Assembly (NCBI RefSeq): GCF_019431045.1 | Contig: NZ_JAHXPT010000002.1 | Span: 1-64,000, forward strand | Length of the DNA: 64,000 bases | Reading direction: 5' to 3' | Origin: Clostridium weizhouense | GTDB lineage: Bacteria; Bacillota; Clostridia; Clostridiales; Clostridiaceae | Shown here: positions 1 through 8,256 of the stretch, one piece after another | Position numbering within the stretch: position 1 is the first letter of the stretch | Layout of the letters: each line of letters starts with the position of its first letter | Notes under the pieces: model-generated | Database searches by the model: none | What the model saw: the letters and a program-made list of their open reading frames with translations, nothing else | Told to the model about the DNA's origin: nothing | Made by a program: the position numbers and the translations under genes

Positions 1-7
1 ATAGTGT

Positions 8-57
8 AAAAAAAATAAGTGCTAGCTTTAATCTTTTACAAGATTATTGGCTACACT
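8..57 (-). terminator. Strong intrinsic terminator at end of fibre/XkdX operon
   Basis: On the minus strand, arms ATAAGTG and CACTTAT, a second paired block TAGC/GCTA and an inner AATCTT/AAGATT pair form a long interrupted hairpin followed by eight T. A weaker CACC/GGTG hairpin with a T5 run lies just upstream at 70-86. Both follow the small gene at 107-262, so the leftward tail operon probably ends here. Confidence 0.75.
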
Positions 58-106
58 TATAACGTACCAAAAACACCCTATTGGTGCTCACTTATTGCCA
101 TTTAAA

Positions 107-262
107 TTATTCAATTACTATAAATAAAAACTTCTTAATCCAATAAGTATTATTATTTATACAAATTCTATATAGATCATCTGTTTCACATTCTGTAAAA
201 TATATTTTGTCTTTTTCTAAAATACCTTCAAAATCTTTTTTTATGCATAAAAGCTTTTTCAT
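107..262 (-). CDS. Small phage protein, 51 aa, unknown function
   Basis: A 51-codon ORF starting MKKLLCIKK with an AAGGAGC ribosome-binding site about 8 nt upstream. It follows the XkdX-like gene by 18 bp and is followed by a strong terminator. Sequence is rich in Lys and Asp/Glu, with aromatic residues towards the end; there is no membrane segment or recognisable motif. Position after XkdX is where small holin-region or tail accessory genes often occur, but nothing in the protein identifies a role. Confidence 0.6.
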   Translation of the reverse strand: MKKLLCIKKDFEGILEKDKIYFTECETDDLYRICINNNTYWIKKFLFIVIE

Positions 263-280
263 ATTTATAAGCTCCTTATT

Positions 281-448
281 CTATTGTACAGCAACTTCTG
301 CTGGTCTTGCTTCTGTATATTCCACTTTAGTTATTTCTGTATATTGTTCTGTTGTTATTTTTTTATAACTTACAAAGTCCCATACATCTGCATTATTATA
401 GCAATGCCAATCATTATAATACCTATTTACTTTTTCAAACCAATTCAT
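281..448 (-). CDS. XkdX family protein, 55 aa
   Basis: A short protein starting MNWFEKVNRYYNDWHCYN and containing KITTEQYTEIT, the typical layout of the XkdX family encoded near the end of PBSX-like tail operons, just before lysis genes. Family members are about 45-60 residues and their molecular role is not established. The start codon overlaps the stop of the preceding gene (TAATG), indicating translational coupling. The match is by recognised pattern rather than any catalytic residue. Confidence 0.8.
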   Translation of the reverse strand: MNWFEKVNRYYNDWHCYNNADVWDFVSYKKITTEQYTEITKVEYTEARPAEVAVQ

Positions 449-753
449 TATTTAATACCTCCTACTATTTGTTTTGTTAAATCTGCTACATCTTTTTGTA
501 GTTGCTCTATAGCTAAATCTTTCTTCGCCATTTCTTTTGCATTTTGAGATAATTCTTCTTTAAGTAATTCCATTTCTGTTTTTGGTATATCTTCTAAAAC
601 AAGTTCTTTTGTTTCTACATTTACGCCTTTAACCATTTTACCTTTAGGTATTTCTGCCTCTAAGTATTGTATGCCTCCTTCTGGTACTTTATAAGAACCT
701 GTTTGTTGCATTAGTATATATCCTGTATTGTCGTAAATTATTAATGTTTTCAT
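448..753 (-). CDS. Tail/fibre-associated protein with C-terminal coiled coil
   Basis: 101 residues. The N-terminal half looks like a compact beta domain (MKTLIIYDNTGYILMQQ followed by a Gly/Pro-rich stretch). Residues about 60-95 are heptad-like and strongly charged (EELSQNAKEMAKKDLAIEQL), predicting a coiled coil. Genes of this size between the last fibre gene and xkdX are common in clostridial prophages and probably encode a small structural or trimerisation protein. It is translationally coupled to the XkdX gene. No specific function can be assigned. Confidence 0.7.
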   Translation of the reverse strand: MKTLIIYDNTGYILMQQTGSYKVPEGGIQYLEAEIPKGKMVKGVNVETKELVLEDIPKTEMELLKEELSQNAKEMAKKDLAIEQLQKDVADLTKQIVGGIK

Positions 754-790
754 ATTATCTCTCCTTTAAAATATTATTAAACTAAATTTT

Positions 791-1570
791 TTATTTAAAA
801 CATATATATCTAACAACATCCCCACCTGGTCTATTAAAAGTTTCATAAGCATAAAATCCATCTTCTGTTACCCTTACAACATCCATTGAAAAATCGTTTT
901 TCAAAAACAATTCTAGACTAGGAACGTATAAACTGTTTATTTTTTTTACGGTGTTATAATTATATATTACAACTGCAGATGGCTTAAATCCTACGTTAAT
1001 AAATATTTCATGTTTTTCACCTTGTCCTGTTTTAGATGTATATGTTTCTCCGGATGAAAATCCATTTGTTGTTATTTTACTTATTTTAGATACCAAACTA
1101 GCTAAAGTTTCATTTCCATTAGCACTTACACCTTTACTATTAAGATTACTAGCTGCTGTATTCTTATCGATTTGTATCCTATTTGCTATTTCTGCATGAG
1201 TATTATTTCCACTTACATTTCCAACTTTGCCAGCAATAAGATTTTTCCCATTACTGGCATACTGAAAAGCCTGATTAGCTTTATTTAATGCTTCATTTCC
1301 TTTATCATAAGCAACTTTAACTGAATTTGGTGTAGCTGCTTTAATTGTAGATGTACTTGAAATACTATCTTCTAGTTGTACTATACCCTTTTGGCTTGTA
1401 GTACCATCTGCAATCTTTATATTTTCAACTTTGTTTATAACATTATTTACTGATGTATTATTAGCTTTTAATTCTTTATCAATAATTTCAAAGTTGTCCA
1501 CAAAGTCCTGACGTTTAACATTGTCAGTACCTTCCATTAACTTTAATCCATAGTTTGTACTTTTTCTCAA
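791..1570 (-). CDS. Phage tail fibre protein (short distal fibre)
   Basis: 259 residues starting MRKSTNYGLKLMEGTDNV, a common N-terminus for Gram-positive phage fibres that attach to the baseplate. Residues about 55-100 hold a GIVQLEDS...AATPNSVKVAYD segment typical of phage tail-fibre repeats. A second Ser/Asn-rich segment (SNLNSKGVSANGNETLASLVSKI) precedes a C-terminal domain of about 90 residues that probably contacts the host surface. The gene follows the YmfQ-like baseplate gene by 14 bp in the fibre operon. Confidence 0.75.
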   Translation of the reverse strand: MRKSTNYGLKLMEGTDNVKRQDFVDNFEIIDKELKANNTSVNNVINKVENIKIADGTTSQKGIVQLEDSISSTSTIKAATPNSVKVAYDKGNEALNKANQAFQYASNGKNLIAGKVGNVSGNNTHAEIANRIQIDKNTAASNLNSKGVSANGNETLASLVSKISKITTNGFSSGETYTSKTGQGEKHEIFINVGFKPSAVVIYNYNTVKKINSLYVPSLELFLKNDFSMDVVRVTEDGFYAYETFNRPGGDVVRYICFK

Positions 1571-1584
1571 CTTTAATCATCTCC

Positions 1585-2202
1585 TTAATCGTAAATTTCT
1601 AAGTCGTCCCACGCAATACTATCTGCATTGTTATAGGATAAGTTCTTACCATCTAAGTAGTTCCAGTTTGTATAGGTGTATTTAAATTTATAATCTAAAT
1701 GAGCAGGCTTTATATTATCTAGCATATCCTTGAAAGCCTGTAAATTACGTGGAATACCTTTCACACCTACAAATTGTATTGTAAATTCATATGGTCCAGT
1801 ATTTTCTATTACATTACATTCTCCACCAGAAAAGGCTTCAGCAGCGTTTTTTATAAGTGCTTTAGTACATGTGCCTTGTCCCCTTTTTTTAGCCTTTAAG
1901 ATTTCTCTTCTTTCTTCATAGCTGTAATTAAGATTAGTTTCTATACCATATTCCTGTTCCCAGTAGACTAGTCCCCATGTTGCTGTATCTATAAAACACT
2001 GATTAATTAAATCATCAATGCAATAATAAAGACTACCTAATTCCATGCCTTGAGCATCATAGATAGCCTTTATTTCTTTTAAATTACTTATAAAAGATGG
2101 TACATATTTAGTTAAATCTACAAAATACTTTTTTAAATCTTCTTTATTAGGGATATTTTCTGCATATCTACTTAATCCATACTGGCTTTGTCCATATCGC
2201 AT
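1585..2202 (-). CDS. YmfQ/DUF2313-type baseplate protein (Mu gp48-like)
   Basis: 205 residues with the family hallmarks: an early KYVPSFI segment, a D..Q.ffD.aTwgL..WE..yGI block (TATWGLVYWEQEYGIETN) near residue 75, followed by YEERREILKAKKRGQGT. This family (PBSX XkdU/YmfQ, Mu gp48) forms part of the contractile-tail baseplate, normally encoded directly after the gp47/J protein. Here two fibre genes have been placed between them. The protein is of usual length and intact. Confidence 0.8.
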   Translation of the reverse strand: MRYGQSQYGLSRYAENIPNKEDLKKYFVDLTKYVPSFISNLKEIKAIYDAQGMELGSLYYCIDDLINQCFIDTATWGLVYWEQEYGIETNLNYSYEERREILKAKKRGQGTCTKALIKNAAEAFSGGECNVIENTGPYEFTIQFVGVKGIPRNLQAFKDMLDNIKPAHLDYKFKYTYTNWNYLDGKNLSYNNADSIAWDDLEIYD

Positions 2203-2388
2203 CTATAATCCCTCCAGTTCATTCCAGGTCATACCCTTCTTTACTTTCTTATCCTCTAGTTCTTCAAGAGCTCCTTTTACATTTGAACTTTTAAATTTAT
2301 CGGATGCTATTAAAACTACATCACTTTCAGTTTCAAGGTGATATATATTTCCGGCTGAATCTTTAACTCGAATTTTCCTTGTTGCCAT
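2203..2388 (-). CDS. 61-aa fibre-like protein with duplicated C-terminal tag
   Basis: Encodes MATRKIRVKDSAG at the N-terminus and ends in VKKGMTWNELEGL. The last 12-13 residues are nearly identical to the end of the neighbouring 859-residue fibre (VKKGMTWNELEGV), and the matching nucleotides are also very similar (2206-2245 versus 2395-2435). The stop codon abuts the YmfQ-like start. The middle (NVKGALEELEDKK) resembles segments that link fibre domains. It may be a detached fibre tail or an assembly peptide; function unknown. Confidence 0.65.
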   Translation of the reverse strand: MATRKIRVKDSAGNIYHLETESDVVLIASDKFKSSNVKGALEELEDKKVKKGMTWNELEGL

Positions 2389-2391
2389 AAT

Positions 2392-4971
2392 CTATACCCC
2401 CTCTAACTCATTCCAGGTCATGCCTTTTTTTACATAGGTCATATTTATTTGTTTCCCATCAGAATCTTGCGTTGCTTTTGTCGCAGTTCCATAAACATTA
2501 GAAGTTATTGTAGCTATAGAGCAATTAATTGTAGTAGCATAATTATTAGGTAATGAAGTAGCTGTTGTACCATTAAAATTAACTGTACAATTAGAATGAA
2601 ATAAATTAGATATAGCTATAGCATCATATCCTTCAGCTTGTTTTATCCAAACTTCATACGTATTTCCTGTTGCACTTACTTTATATAATTTAGCATTACT
2701 TCCATATGATATACTTCCTTCATAAGTAAATAATGAGATATTAGGAGTAATATTATTTTCATTATTAAATTTTATAGTAAATGTAGTTTTTTGATTTGCA
2801 CTTCTGCCTATTAAATCAAATATTATAGGACTATTACTATAATTAGATGTTACTGTTATAGTAAGCAATTTCATGTAAGCTACATTGTTAAAAGAAAAAT
2901 ATTTATCATAACCACTTCTAGTAGTATTTATATTTATATTTTCACTACCGTCAAATATAGCATTTCCAGTTACTGCACCGTTTAATGCTATATTTCTAGC
3001 TGTTGCTAATTTTACAGCAGTATTAGCTGAATCCGAGCTCTTTGCATGACTTACATTAAAATTACTTGGATTATATACATACATGTTATTAGAATCATTA
3101 CCACCCCATAACCAATTTGGTTGTCCTCCTTGACCGGACCAATTCCAGTTTTTATTACATGAAGCACTTTTATCAATTTTATTATTAAGAGCATTTTGAG
3201 TGGCTTTAGATATTGGTTTCTCTAAGTCATTAGTGTTATCTACATTATTTAATCCAACATCTGATTTATTAGGTTTTCTATTGGTAGTATATACATTAGC
3301 TCCATTAACTTGTAAATTATTTGCGTTAATTGTTCCTTTAGATGCGATATCTCCATTTCTAGTATTTATAACAGTAGTACAACCATTAGTTCCACAGGTG
3401 CTAGTAAATCCTATTCCATACCATGAACTTAATTCTAGATTATATTTAGAAAAATCTGCTCCATCAGCTATCCCTGCAAATAGTCCATTATGTGAACCAT
3501 AACCATCTATACTACAAGCGGATGATGTTCCTCCATTAGCAGGTAATGAAGTTGGGAAATCTGTTATCTGACTTTTTGTATGAGTATGTGAACTATTAGC
3601 TTTACTATTAATTTTATTATTTAAATCATTAATCTTAGTATTTATTTCTGTTTCTGTATAATATCTATCATCATGAGTATGACCGCTAGGCGTATAAGTA
3701 CTAGGTTTTCCAGTTACATCACCCCATGATGGAACCCATGTATCTTGTCTATAAGGATGATTATGATTATTAGCTTTTTTCGTCAATTCTCCATCTACAT
3801 ATGATTTATCAGTTTTTTTATTTACAGTATTCCAAGAATCTATTAAAGCTTGTGTTATCTTATCTAATATAGGTTTGTTGCTATGCACATGATTTTGAGA
3901 AGTATCTACATCACTAGCTGTAATATAACCTTTGTCATTAACAAATTGACTTAGCTTTGTAGGCATATCCGTAATATTGGCTTTACTATGAGTATGTGAA
4001 CTATTAGCTTTTCCATTTAAAGCATTTTGAGTAGCTTTTGAAATAGGTTTTTCCAAATCACTCGTATTATCCACATTATTTAAACCAACATCGGATTTAC
4101 TTGGCTTATTACCTTCGTGGTATATTTTAGTTGTCTTGGTATCATTACCGTTAGTTATAACCGCATTTTGATTTGGGTCAAATCCCATTGAACCCAAATT
4201 ACCATTAATATTACTATAAAGTATTTCTGAAAAACCATTAGCATCTCGTTTTATGTTTAATTGTCCTCTGTAATTTGGGTTTGAAATGGTATCACCCGAT
4301 TTACTAACTCTATTACTTACAGTATTCCAAAGATTTCTCTCATTACTTGTAATATGTTTTACAGCATCTGAAACATGAGAAAAGGCACTATTCCAGTTAT
4401 CCAAAAGTGCCTGTGTTATCTTGTCTATAATACTGTTATTATCATGAGTATGTTTTTTATTATTACAATCATTAAGATTATTTCTTTCAGTATCAGTCAT
4501 GAATCTATGTGTTGAATCTTCTGTTATCATACTTGCTGCATGAGTACTCGGATGTGTATAATTATTTGCATTATTAGCTATTCCATCTAATTTGGATTTA
4601 TCATTTTTAGACATTCTACCATCTAAACTAGAAGTAGCTAAAGGAATAGAATTTGATGATATATCTATCCATTTAGAACCATCATATCTATAAGTGATAT
4701 TATTATCTTTTACATTAACAGTCCAACCATCATCGGGTTTAGGATAAGTTTTAGATATATCACTAAAAGTATTTACACTTTCTTTCCAATCTAAATCTGT
4801 TATAACTCTACTTATTTTATTATCTATTTCATTTTTAGTATATTTATCACTCCAATTATCCAATGAAGATTGATTGATTTTATCTAAAATGTTTTTATTA
4901 GAATGTTCATGCTTTTTTGATATTAGATCATCTACTTCTAGTATCTTTTTTAAGATTCTATTTATATCCAT
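2392..4971 (-). CDS. Long tail fibre, 859 aa, with HxH motifs and repeats
   Basis: Largest structural gene of the fibre block. It has many short HTH/HVH/HTHDD clusters of the H-x-H type that bind metal in trimeric phage fibres, several copies of an ILDKITQAL(L/I)D(N/S)WN block, and two near-identical KSDVGLNNVDNT segments followed by EKPISKATQNALN. The C-terminal 250 residues are Asn/Ser/Thr-rich and probably form the receptor-binding tip, ending in the tag VKKGMTWNELEGV shared with the downstream small protein. Low-complexity repeats make this a likely site of recombination and host-range change. Confidence 0.85.
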   Translation of the reverse strand: MDINRILKKILEVDDLISKKHEHSNKNILDKINQSSLDNWSDKYTKNEIDNKISRVITDLDWKESVNTFSDISKTYPKPDDGWTVNVKDNNITYRYDGSKWIDISSNSIPLATSSLDGRMSKNDKSKLDGIANNANNYTHPSTHAASMITEDSTHRFMTDTERNNLNDCNNKKHTHDNNSIIDKITQALLDNWNSAFSHVSDAVKHITSNERNLWNTVSNRVSKSGDTISNPNYRGQLNIKRDANGFSEILYSNINGNLGSMGFDPNQNAVITNGNDTKTTKIYHEGNKPSKSDVGLNNVDNTSDLEKPISKATQNALNGKANSSHTHSKANITDMPTKLSQFVNDKGYITASDVDTSQNHVHSNKPILDKITQALIDSWNTVNKKTDKSYVDGELTKKANNHNHPYRQDTWVPSWGDVTGKPSTYTPSGHTHDDRYYTETEINTKINDLNNKINSKANSSHTHTKSQITDFPTSLPANGGTSSACSIDGYGSHNGLFAGIADGADFSKYNLELSSWYGIGFTSTCGTNGCTTVINTRNGDIASKGTINANNLQVNGANVYTTNRKPNKSDVGLNNVDNTNDLEKPISKATQNALNNKIDKSASCNKNWNWSGQGGQPNWLWGGNDSNNMYVYNPSNFNVSHAKSSDSANTAVKLATARNIALNGAVTGNAIFDGSENININTTRSGYDKYFSFNNVAYMKLLTITVTSNYSNSPIIFDLIGRSANQKTTFTIKFNNENNITPNISLFTYEGSISYGSNAKLYKVSATGNTYEVWIKQAEGYDAIAISNLFHSNCTVNFNGTTATSLPNNYATTINCSIATITSNVYGTATKATQDSDGKQINMTYVKKGMTWNELEGV

Positions 4972-4984
4972 ATAACACTCCTTT

Positions 4985-6373
4985 CTAGTCTATTATTTCA
5001 AAAAATAGACTTATTGGTTTTGCATCTTCTAATGTTTTTCCAATAGAAACACCTCCTTGAACAGCACTTACTAAATCTTTTAAGACTTTTCCTTGTTTAG
5101 CTGAAAGAGCCTTGTTAGAATCACTAGAATTTAAATTATCTATAACTTCAGTAGGCTGTCCACTAGAATTAATAATAACCTTGCAGTCTATAGGTTCATT
5201 ATTTGACAAAATAATAGAGTTGGCATCTTTTATTTTAATTCCTACCAACTCAAGTTTTTGTGTCCCATTATAAACACCTATTATAATATTAGTATCATTT
5301 AAGTTATGCTGTACTATAACATTATAGGTGCCAGAATTATTATCTAATATCCAATCATTTTGAGATACATTTATAGGAGTATTAGTTACTATTTTTTCTT
5401 GTCCTCCAGCTGTAGATACTACAATTTTATTACCAGTTTTTGAAACAGTAACATTGTTACCACCTTCAAGAATAATATCATCTGTAAGACCATTAACTGT
5501 TGTACTTACTATTTTTCCACCTTTAAAGGTTAAATCTCCAGTAGTACTTTCACCTAATCCATCTAAAATAGATTTATTAGAATGAATATGTCTTTTATTA
5601 TAAGCATCATCCCAATTAGGCTTATTACTATTAAAAGTACTTTTTATAGATTCTTCTTCTTTTTTAGCTCTATTAATTTCTGTATTTAAACTATTATTTG
5701 TATTATTGATATTATCATTTAAACTTTTTTCTGCTGCTTTTGATCTACTAACTTCTTCAATTAAATTTTTATTTATAATATCTTCAGACTTTGTTGCTCT
5801 AGATATCTCAGTATTTAAATTATCAGTAAGTGTTTTCTCAGCAGACTTAGATCTATTAATTTCTGTATTTAAGTTATCTGTTAAGAGCTTTTCTGCATTA
5901 GTTGACCTATTAACTTCACTTGCTAAATTATCAGATATAATTTTTTCAGAAACTTTGGCACGTTCAATTTCACTATTAAGATTTTTTTCTATCTCATTTT
6001 CTTTTTTAGTAGCTCTATCAATTTCAGAATTTAATTCTTTTTGTGTAAGATTAACAGAATCTTGTAAATTGTTTATATCTTCTGCTTCAACTTGATCTCC
6101 AGTAGTTTCATAAGAAATATATAACTTAGGTTCTTTAGAAAATATTTTTATTATAGTTTTCCAAGGCGTTAAAGAAGGAGTTGATGTGCTATAGGTATTA
6201 ATCTTAGTTCCAGTAAGCTTAGAGCCTGTATAAATATTAAGAGTTTTAAGATTAACATTATCATGGATTAATTCAGCTTCATATACACCATCTATAAGCG
6301 TTACAATTTCTTCTATAGTGTAGATATTTCCATCAATTCTATTTAACTTTTCATTAAATTTGCTTATCTCCAA
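4985..6373 (-). CDS. Baseplate/fibre protein with six 18-residue coiled-coil repeats
   Basis: 462 residues. The N-terminal 110 residues form a likely attachment domain. Residues about 113-220 are six tandem 18-residue repeats of the form (N/E)L(N/A)(S/T)E(I/V)xRx..(A/S)E.., so a coiled coil with a 7+11 hendecad period. An HIHSNKSILDGLGEST segment matches the linker found in the long fibre. The C-terminal 170 residues are a Gly/Asn-rich beta region. The gene directly follows the J-like baseplate gene and probably encodes the proximal fibre or upper baseplate protein that carries the 859-residue fibre. Confidence 0.75.
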   Translation of the reverse strand: MEISKFNEKLNRIDGNIYTIEEIVTLIDGVYEAELIHDNVNLKTLNIYTGSKLTGTKINTYSTSTPSLTPWKTIIKIFSKEPKLYISYETTGDQVEAEDINNLQDSVNLTQKELNSEIDRATKKENEIEKNLNSEIERAKVSEKIISDNLASEVNRSTNAEKLLTDNLNTEINRSKSAEKTLTDNLNTEISRATKSEDIINKNLIEEVSRSKAAEKSLNDNINNTNNSLNTEINRAKKEEESIKSTFNSNKPNWDDAYNKRHIHSNKSILDGLGESTTGDLTFKGGKIVSTTVNGLTDDIILEGGNNVTVSKTGNKIVVSTAGGQEKIVTNTPINVSQNDWILDNNSGTYNVIVQHNLNDTNIIIGVYNGTQKLELVGIKIKDANSIILSNNEPIDCKVIINSSGQPTEVIDNLNSSDSNKALSAKQGKVLKDLVSAVQGGVSIGKTLEDAKPISLFFEIID

Positions 6374-6374
6374 T

Positions 6375-7433
6375 CTACATCACTCCTAACTCAACATTTC
6401 CCAAAACAGCTATTTCATCTTCTCCTAAAATAATATTGTCACTTGCTCCATTAATTTTTAAATTAGAATAATCTATAACTCCATTTATTCCTATCAAAAG
6501 CCCCCCAAGCTTAGCCATAGATATCTTTTTAGATTTAAATACAATATCATTAATATATTTTTGTATTTCATCAGCAAATATCTTTTGTATATCTCCTAAT
6601 ATAACGTTCGAATCTATTTCAACATTTGCTGTTATATTAATATTTGTTTCTTTTACTGTAGCTACTTCTAATGTTCCTGCCAATATAGGTCTAACATTGT
6701 CTATATGTTTATAAGTTTCCTCTATCAATTCCTTATTGGCTGCACGTTTATTACTATCTGTTATTATTACTTTCACATACCCTTTACCAGGAATACATTT
6801 AGCAAATCCTACCCCTGTTACTTCTCTAGCCCATTGTTCATAGTGTGATGGATTTCCACTTGTTGCAGGAGTTTGTACCTTTAGTAAATATCTATCATAT
6901 AAAGCTTGGTCGCTTTCTTTATCATATCCATTAGTTACAGCTTCTTTATTGATGATACTAGTTATCCCATTATATTTTATTGGTAAATAATTTATCTCTC
7001 CAACTTTTGCATTATATTTACTACCTGAATTTTCTGCTTTTATAATAGCTTCACCATGTCCATCCTGATCTAATACTAAATCATTTTGAGTTATATATAA
7101 TCTATTATCTTTAATTCCAGCAATACTATTTGCTTTTAAATTTGCTTTAGGAGAACCTTTAACGTCTACTACAGTACTTGCATAAGTTGCTTGTTTTCTT
7201 TCTATTCCAACTTCTTTTACTCTCATTTCTAAGTATTGGGAGTATCCACTTTCTACAGCAGAACTAGCAAATACTTTTTTTGTTGCTTCATCTAAATCTA
7301 AAAGCGATTGAGATAATTTCATACATACTGGCATGCAGGCGTTATATATCAAACTTCCTTCTCCAGTATTAGTTGCAGTATATCCTAGAAACATTTCATT
7401 ATATATATCTTCTGCGCTTCTATAATAAGCCAT
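6375..7433 (-). CDS. Baseplate J/gp47-like protein (XkdT)
   Basis: 352 residues. Contains the diagnostic block ATSGNPSHYEQWAREVTGVG followed by KVIITDSN and a C-terminal tail typical of the Mu gp47/P2 J/XkdT family that forms the baseplate wedge of contractile tails. N-terminal region has the usual LDEATKKVFASSA helix. I take the ATG at 7433 as start because GGAGGTGATTTG precedes it; an in-frame TTG one codon earlier is less likely. It follows the XkdS-like gene by 11 bp, in the conserved order R-S-T. Confidence 0.9.
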   Translation of the reverse strand: MAYYRSAEDIYNEMFLGYTATNTGEGSLIYNACMPVCMKLSQSLLDLDEATKKVFASSAVESGYSQYLEMRVKEVGIERKQATYASTVVDVKGSPKANLKANSIAGIKDNRLYITQNDLVLDQDGHGEAIIKAENSGSKYNAKVGEINYLPIKYNGITSIINKEAVTNGYDKESDQALYDRYLLKVQTPATSGNPSHYEQWAREVTGVGFAKCIPGKGYVKVIITDSNKRAANKELIEETYKHIDNVRPILAGTLEVATVKETNINITANVEIDSNVILGDIQKIFADEIQKYINDIVFKSKKISMAKLGGLLIGINGVIDYSNLKINGASDNIILGEDEIAVLGNVELGVM

Positions 7434-7444
7434 CAAATCACCTC

Positions 7445-7900
7445 CTAATCTATATCAATATAAAAACTATCTTCCTTGCTTCCATAGATGCTTTCTAATG
7501 TATAATTTATCTTATAACAGCTCTTTTCTAATTTAGTTGAAAAATTACTTATTCCTGTAATATAAGTTCCGTTTACTAAACAATCTACTAGCATTTGATA
7601 AGCATATGTATCACCATAATCTTTACCTTTTCCAATTAGCTTATGAAATTGACTTCCAAAATTCTTGCTATAGATTAAGTAACCTTCTTTTGCAAATGGA
7701 TCTAATTTCTTTGTGTGTATTTTTCTCCATGCCTGTACTATTACTGCATCTAATCCCTCTACAATAATTGCATTTTTATTTTCATCTAATAATATTTCAC
7801 CTGTTGTCAAATCTATTGCATAATCCTTTAATAAAGGTACTTCTTTTTTCTTTCTTAGATTTATTCCTTTATTATAAAAATCTTCTGGAAAAGCACCCAT
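7445..7900 (-). CDS. XkdS-like baseplate protein (DUF2634)
   Basis: 151 residues with the DUF2634 layout: an early DYAIDLTTGEI..D...N segment, then VQAWRKIHTKKLDPFAKEGYL..YSKNFGSQFHKLIG, and a C-terminal beta region. In PBSX-like tails XkdS is thought to be a gp25-like inner baseplate component that starts sheath assembly. Start overlaps the stop of the XkdR-like gene by one base. Length is normal. Confidence 0.85.
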   Translation of the reverse strand: MGAFPEDFYNKGINLRKKKEVPLLKDYAIDLTTGEILLDENKNAIIVEGLDAVIVQAWRKIHTKKLDPFAKEGYLIYSKNFGSQFHKLIGKGKDYGDTYAYQMLVDCLVNGTYITGISNFSTKLEKSCYKINYTLESIYGSKEDSFYIDID

Positions 7901-8244
7901 TATTCTATCACCCCCAATACAACATACCTTTGATATTCTGTTCCATTATGTTCAATCCCATAGCAAACAACATTTGAACCAATTTTTAATTTTGAATAGT
8001 GATAAATAGTTGAAATAGTATGATTATGATTATCGTTAGTGCTAGTGATGATATTTACCTCTTCATACCATGCCAGTAAGTAAGGATTAATATATAAATT
8101 ATTTTTGTATAAAGGAAGACCCTCCAGCTCTACAACCAAAGGGTCTATTGAAGTAACTTCTGCAATTTTAAAAGGTTCTTCAACTGTATTCTTTTTTTGC
8201 TGTAAATCTATAGAATTCCAAAATTCATCAAATGATGAAGCCAT
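7900..8244 (-). CDS. XkdR-like baseplate protein (DUF2577)
   Basis: 114 residues with an OB-like beta core: KIAEVTSIDPLVVELEGLPL, then an exposed His/Asn loop (DNHNHTI) and KLKIGSNVVCYG. This is the DUF2577 family next to XkdS in PBSX-type tail operons, predicted to be part of the hub or spike region. It sits 12 bp after the hub/hydrolase gene and is coupled to XkdS. Confidence 0.85.
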   Translation of the reverse strand: MASSFDEFWNSIDLQQKKNTVEEPFKIAEVTSIDPLVVELEGLPLYKNNLYINPYLLAWYEEVNIITSTNDNHNHTISTIYHYSKLKIGSNVVCYGIEHNGTEYQRYVVLGVIE

Positions 8245-8256
8245 TATATCATCCCC

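Noticed and set aside
1..106. Left attachment site of the prophage
   Set aside because: No copy of the tRNA-Leu 3' end or flank is present, and the hairpin there is followed by a T-run, so it is a terminator.
284..547. Rightward hydrophobic 87-aa ORF
   Set aside because: Lies opposite the XkdX and adjacent gene with good leftward RBS; low-complexity Phe/Ile/Cys content typical of an antisense shadow.
5706..6095. Rightward 129-aa ORF opposite the coiled-coil region
   Set aside because: It is the antisense image of the 18-residue repeats, with no RBS.
791..7436. Diversity-generating retroelement or invertible fibre cassette
   Set aside because: No reverse transcriptase, no template/variable repeat pair, and no long inverted repeats flanking fibre segments despite a serine recombinase elsewhere.
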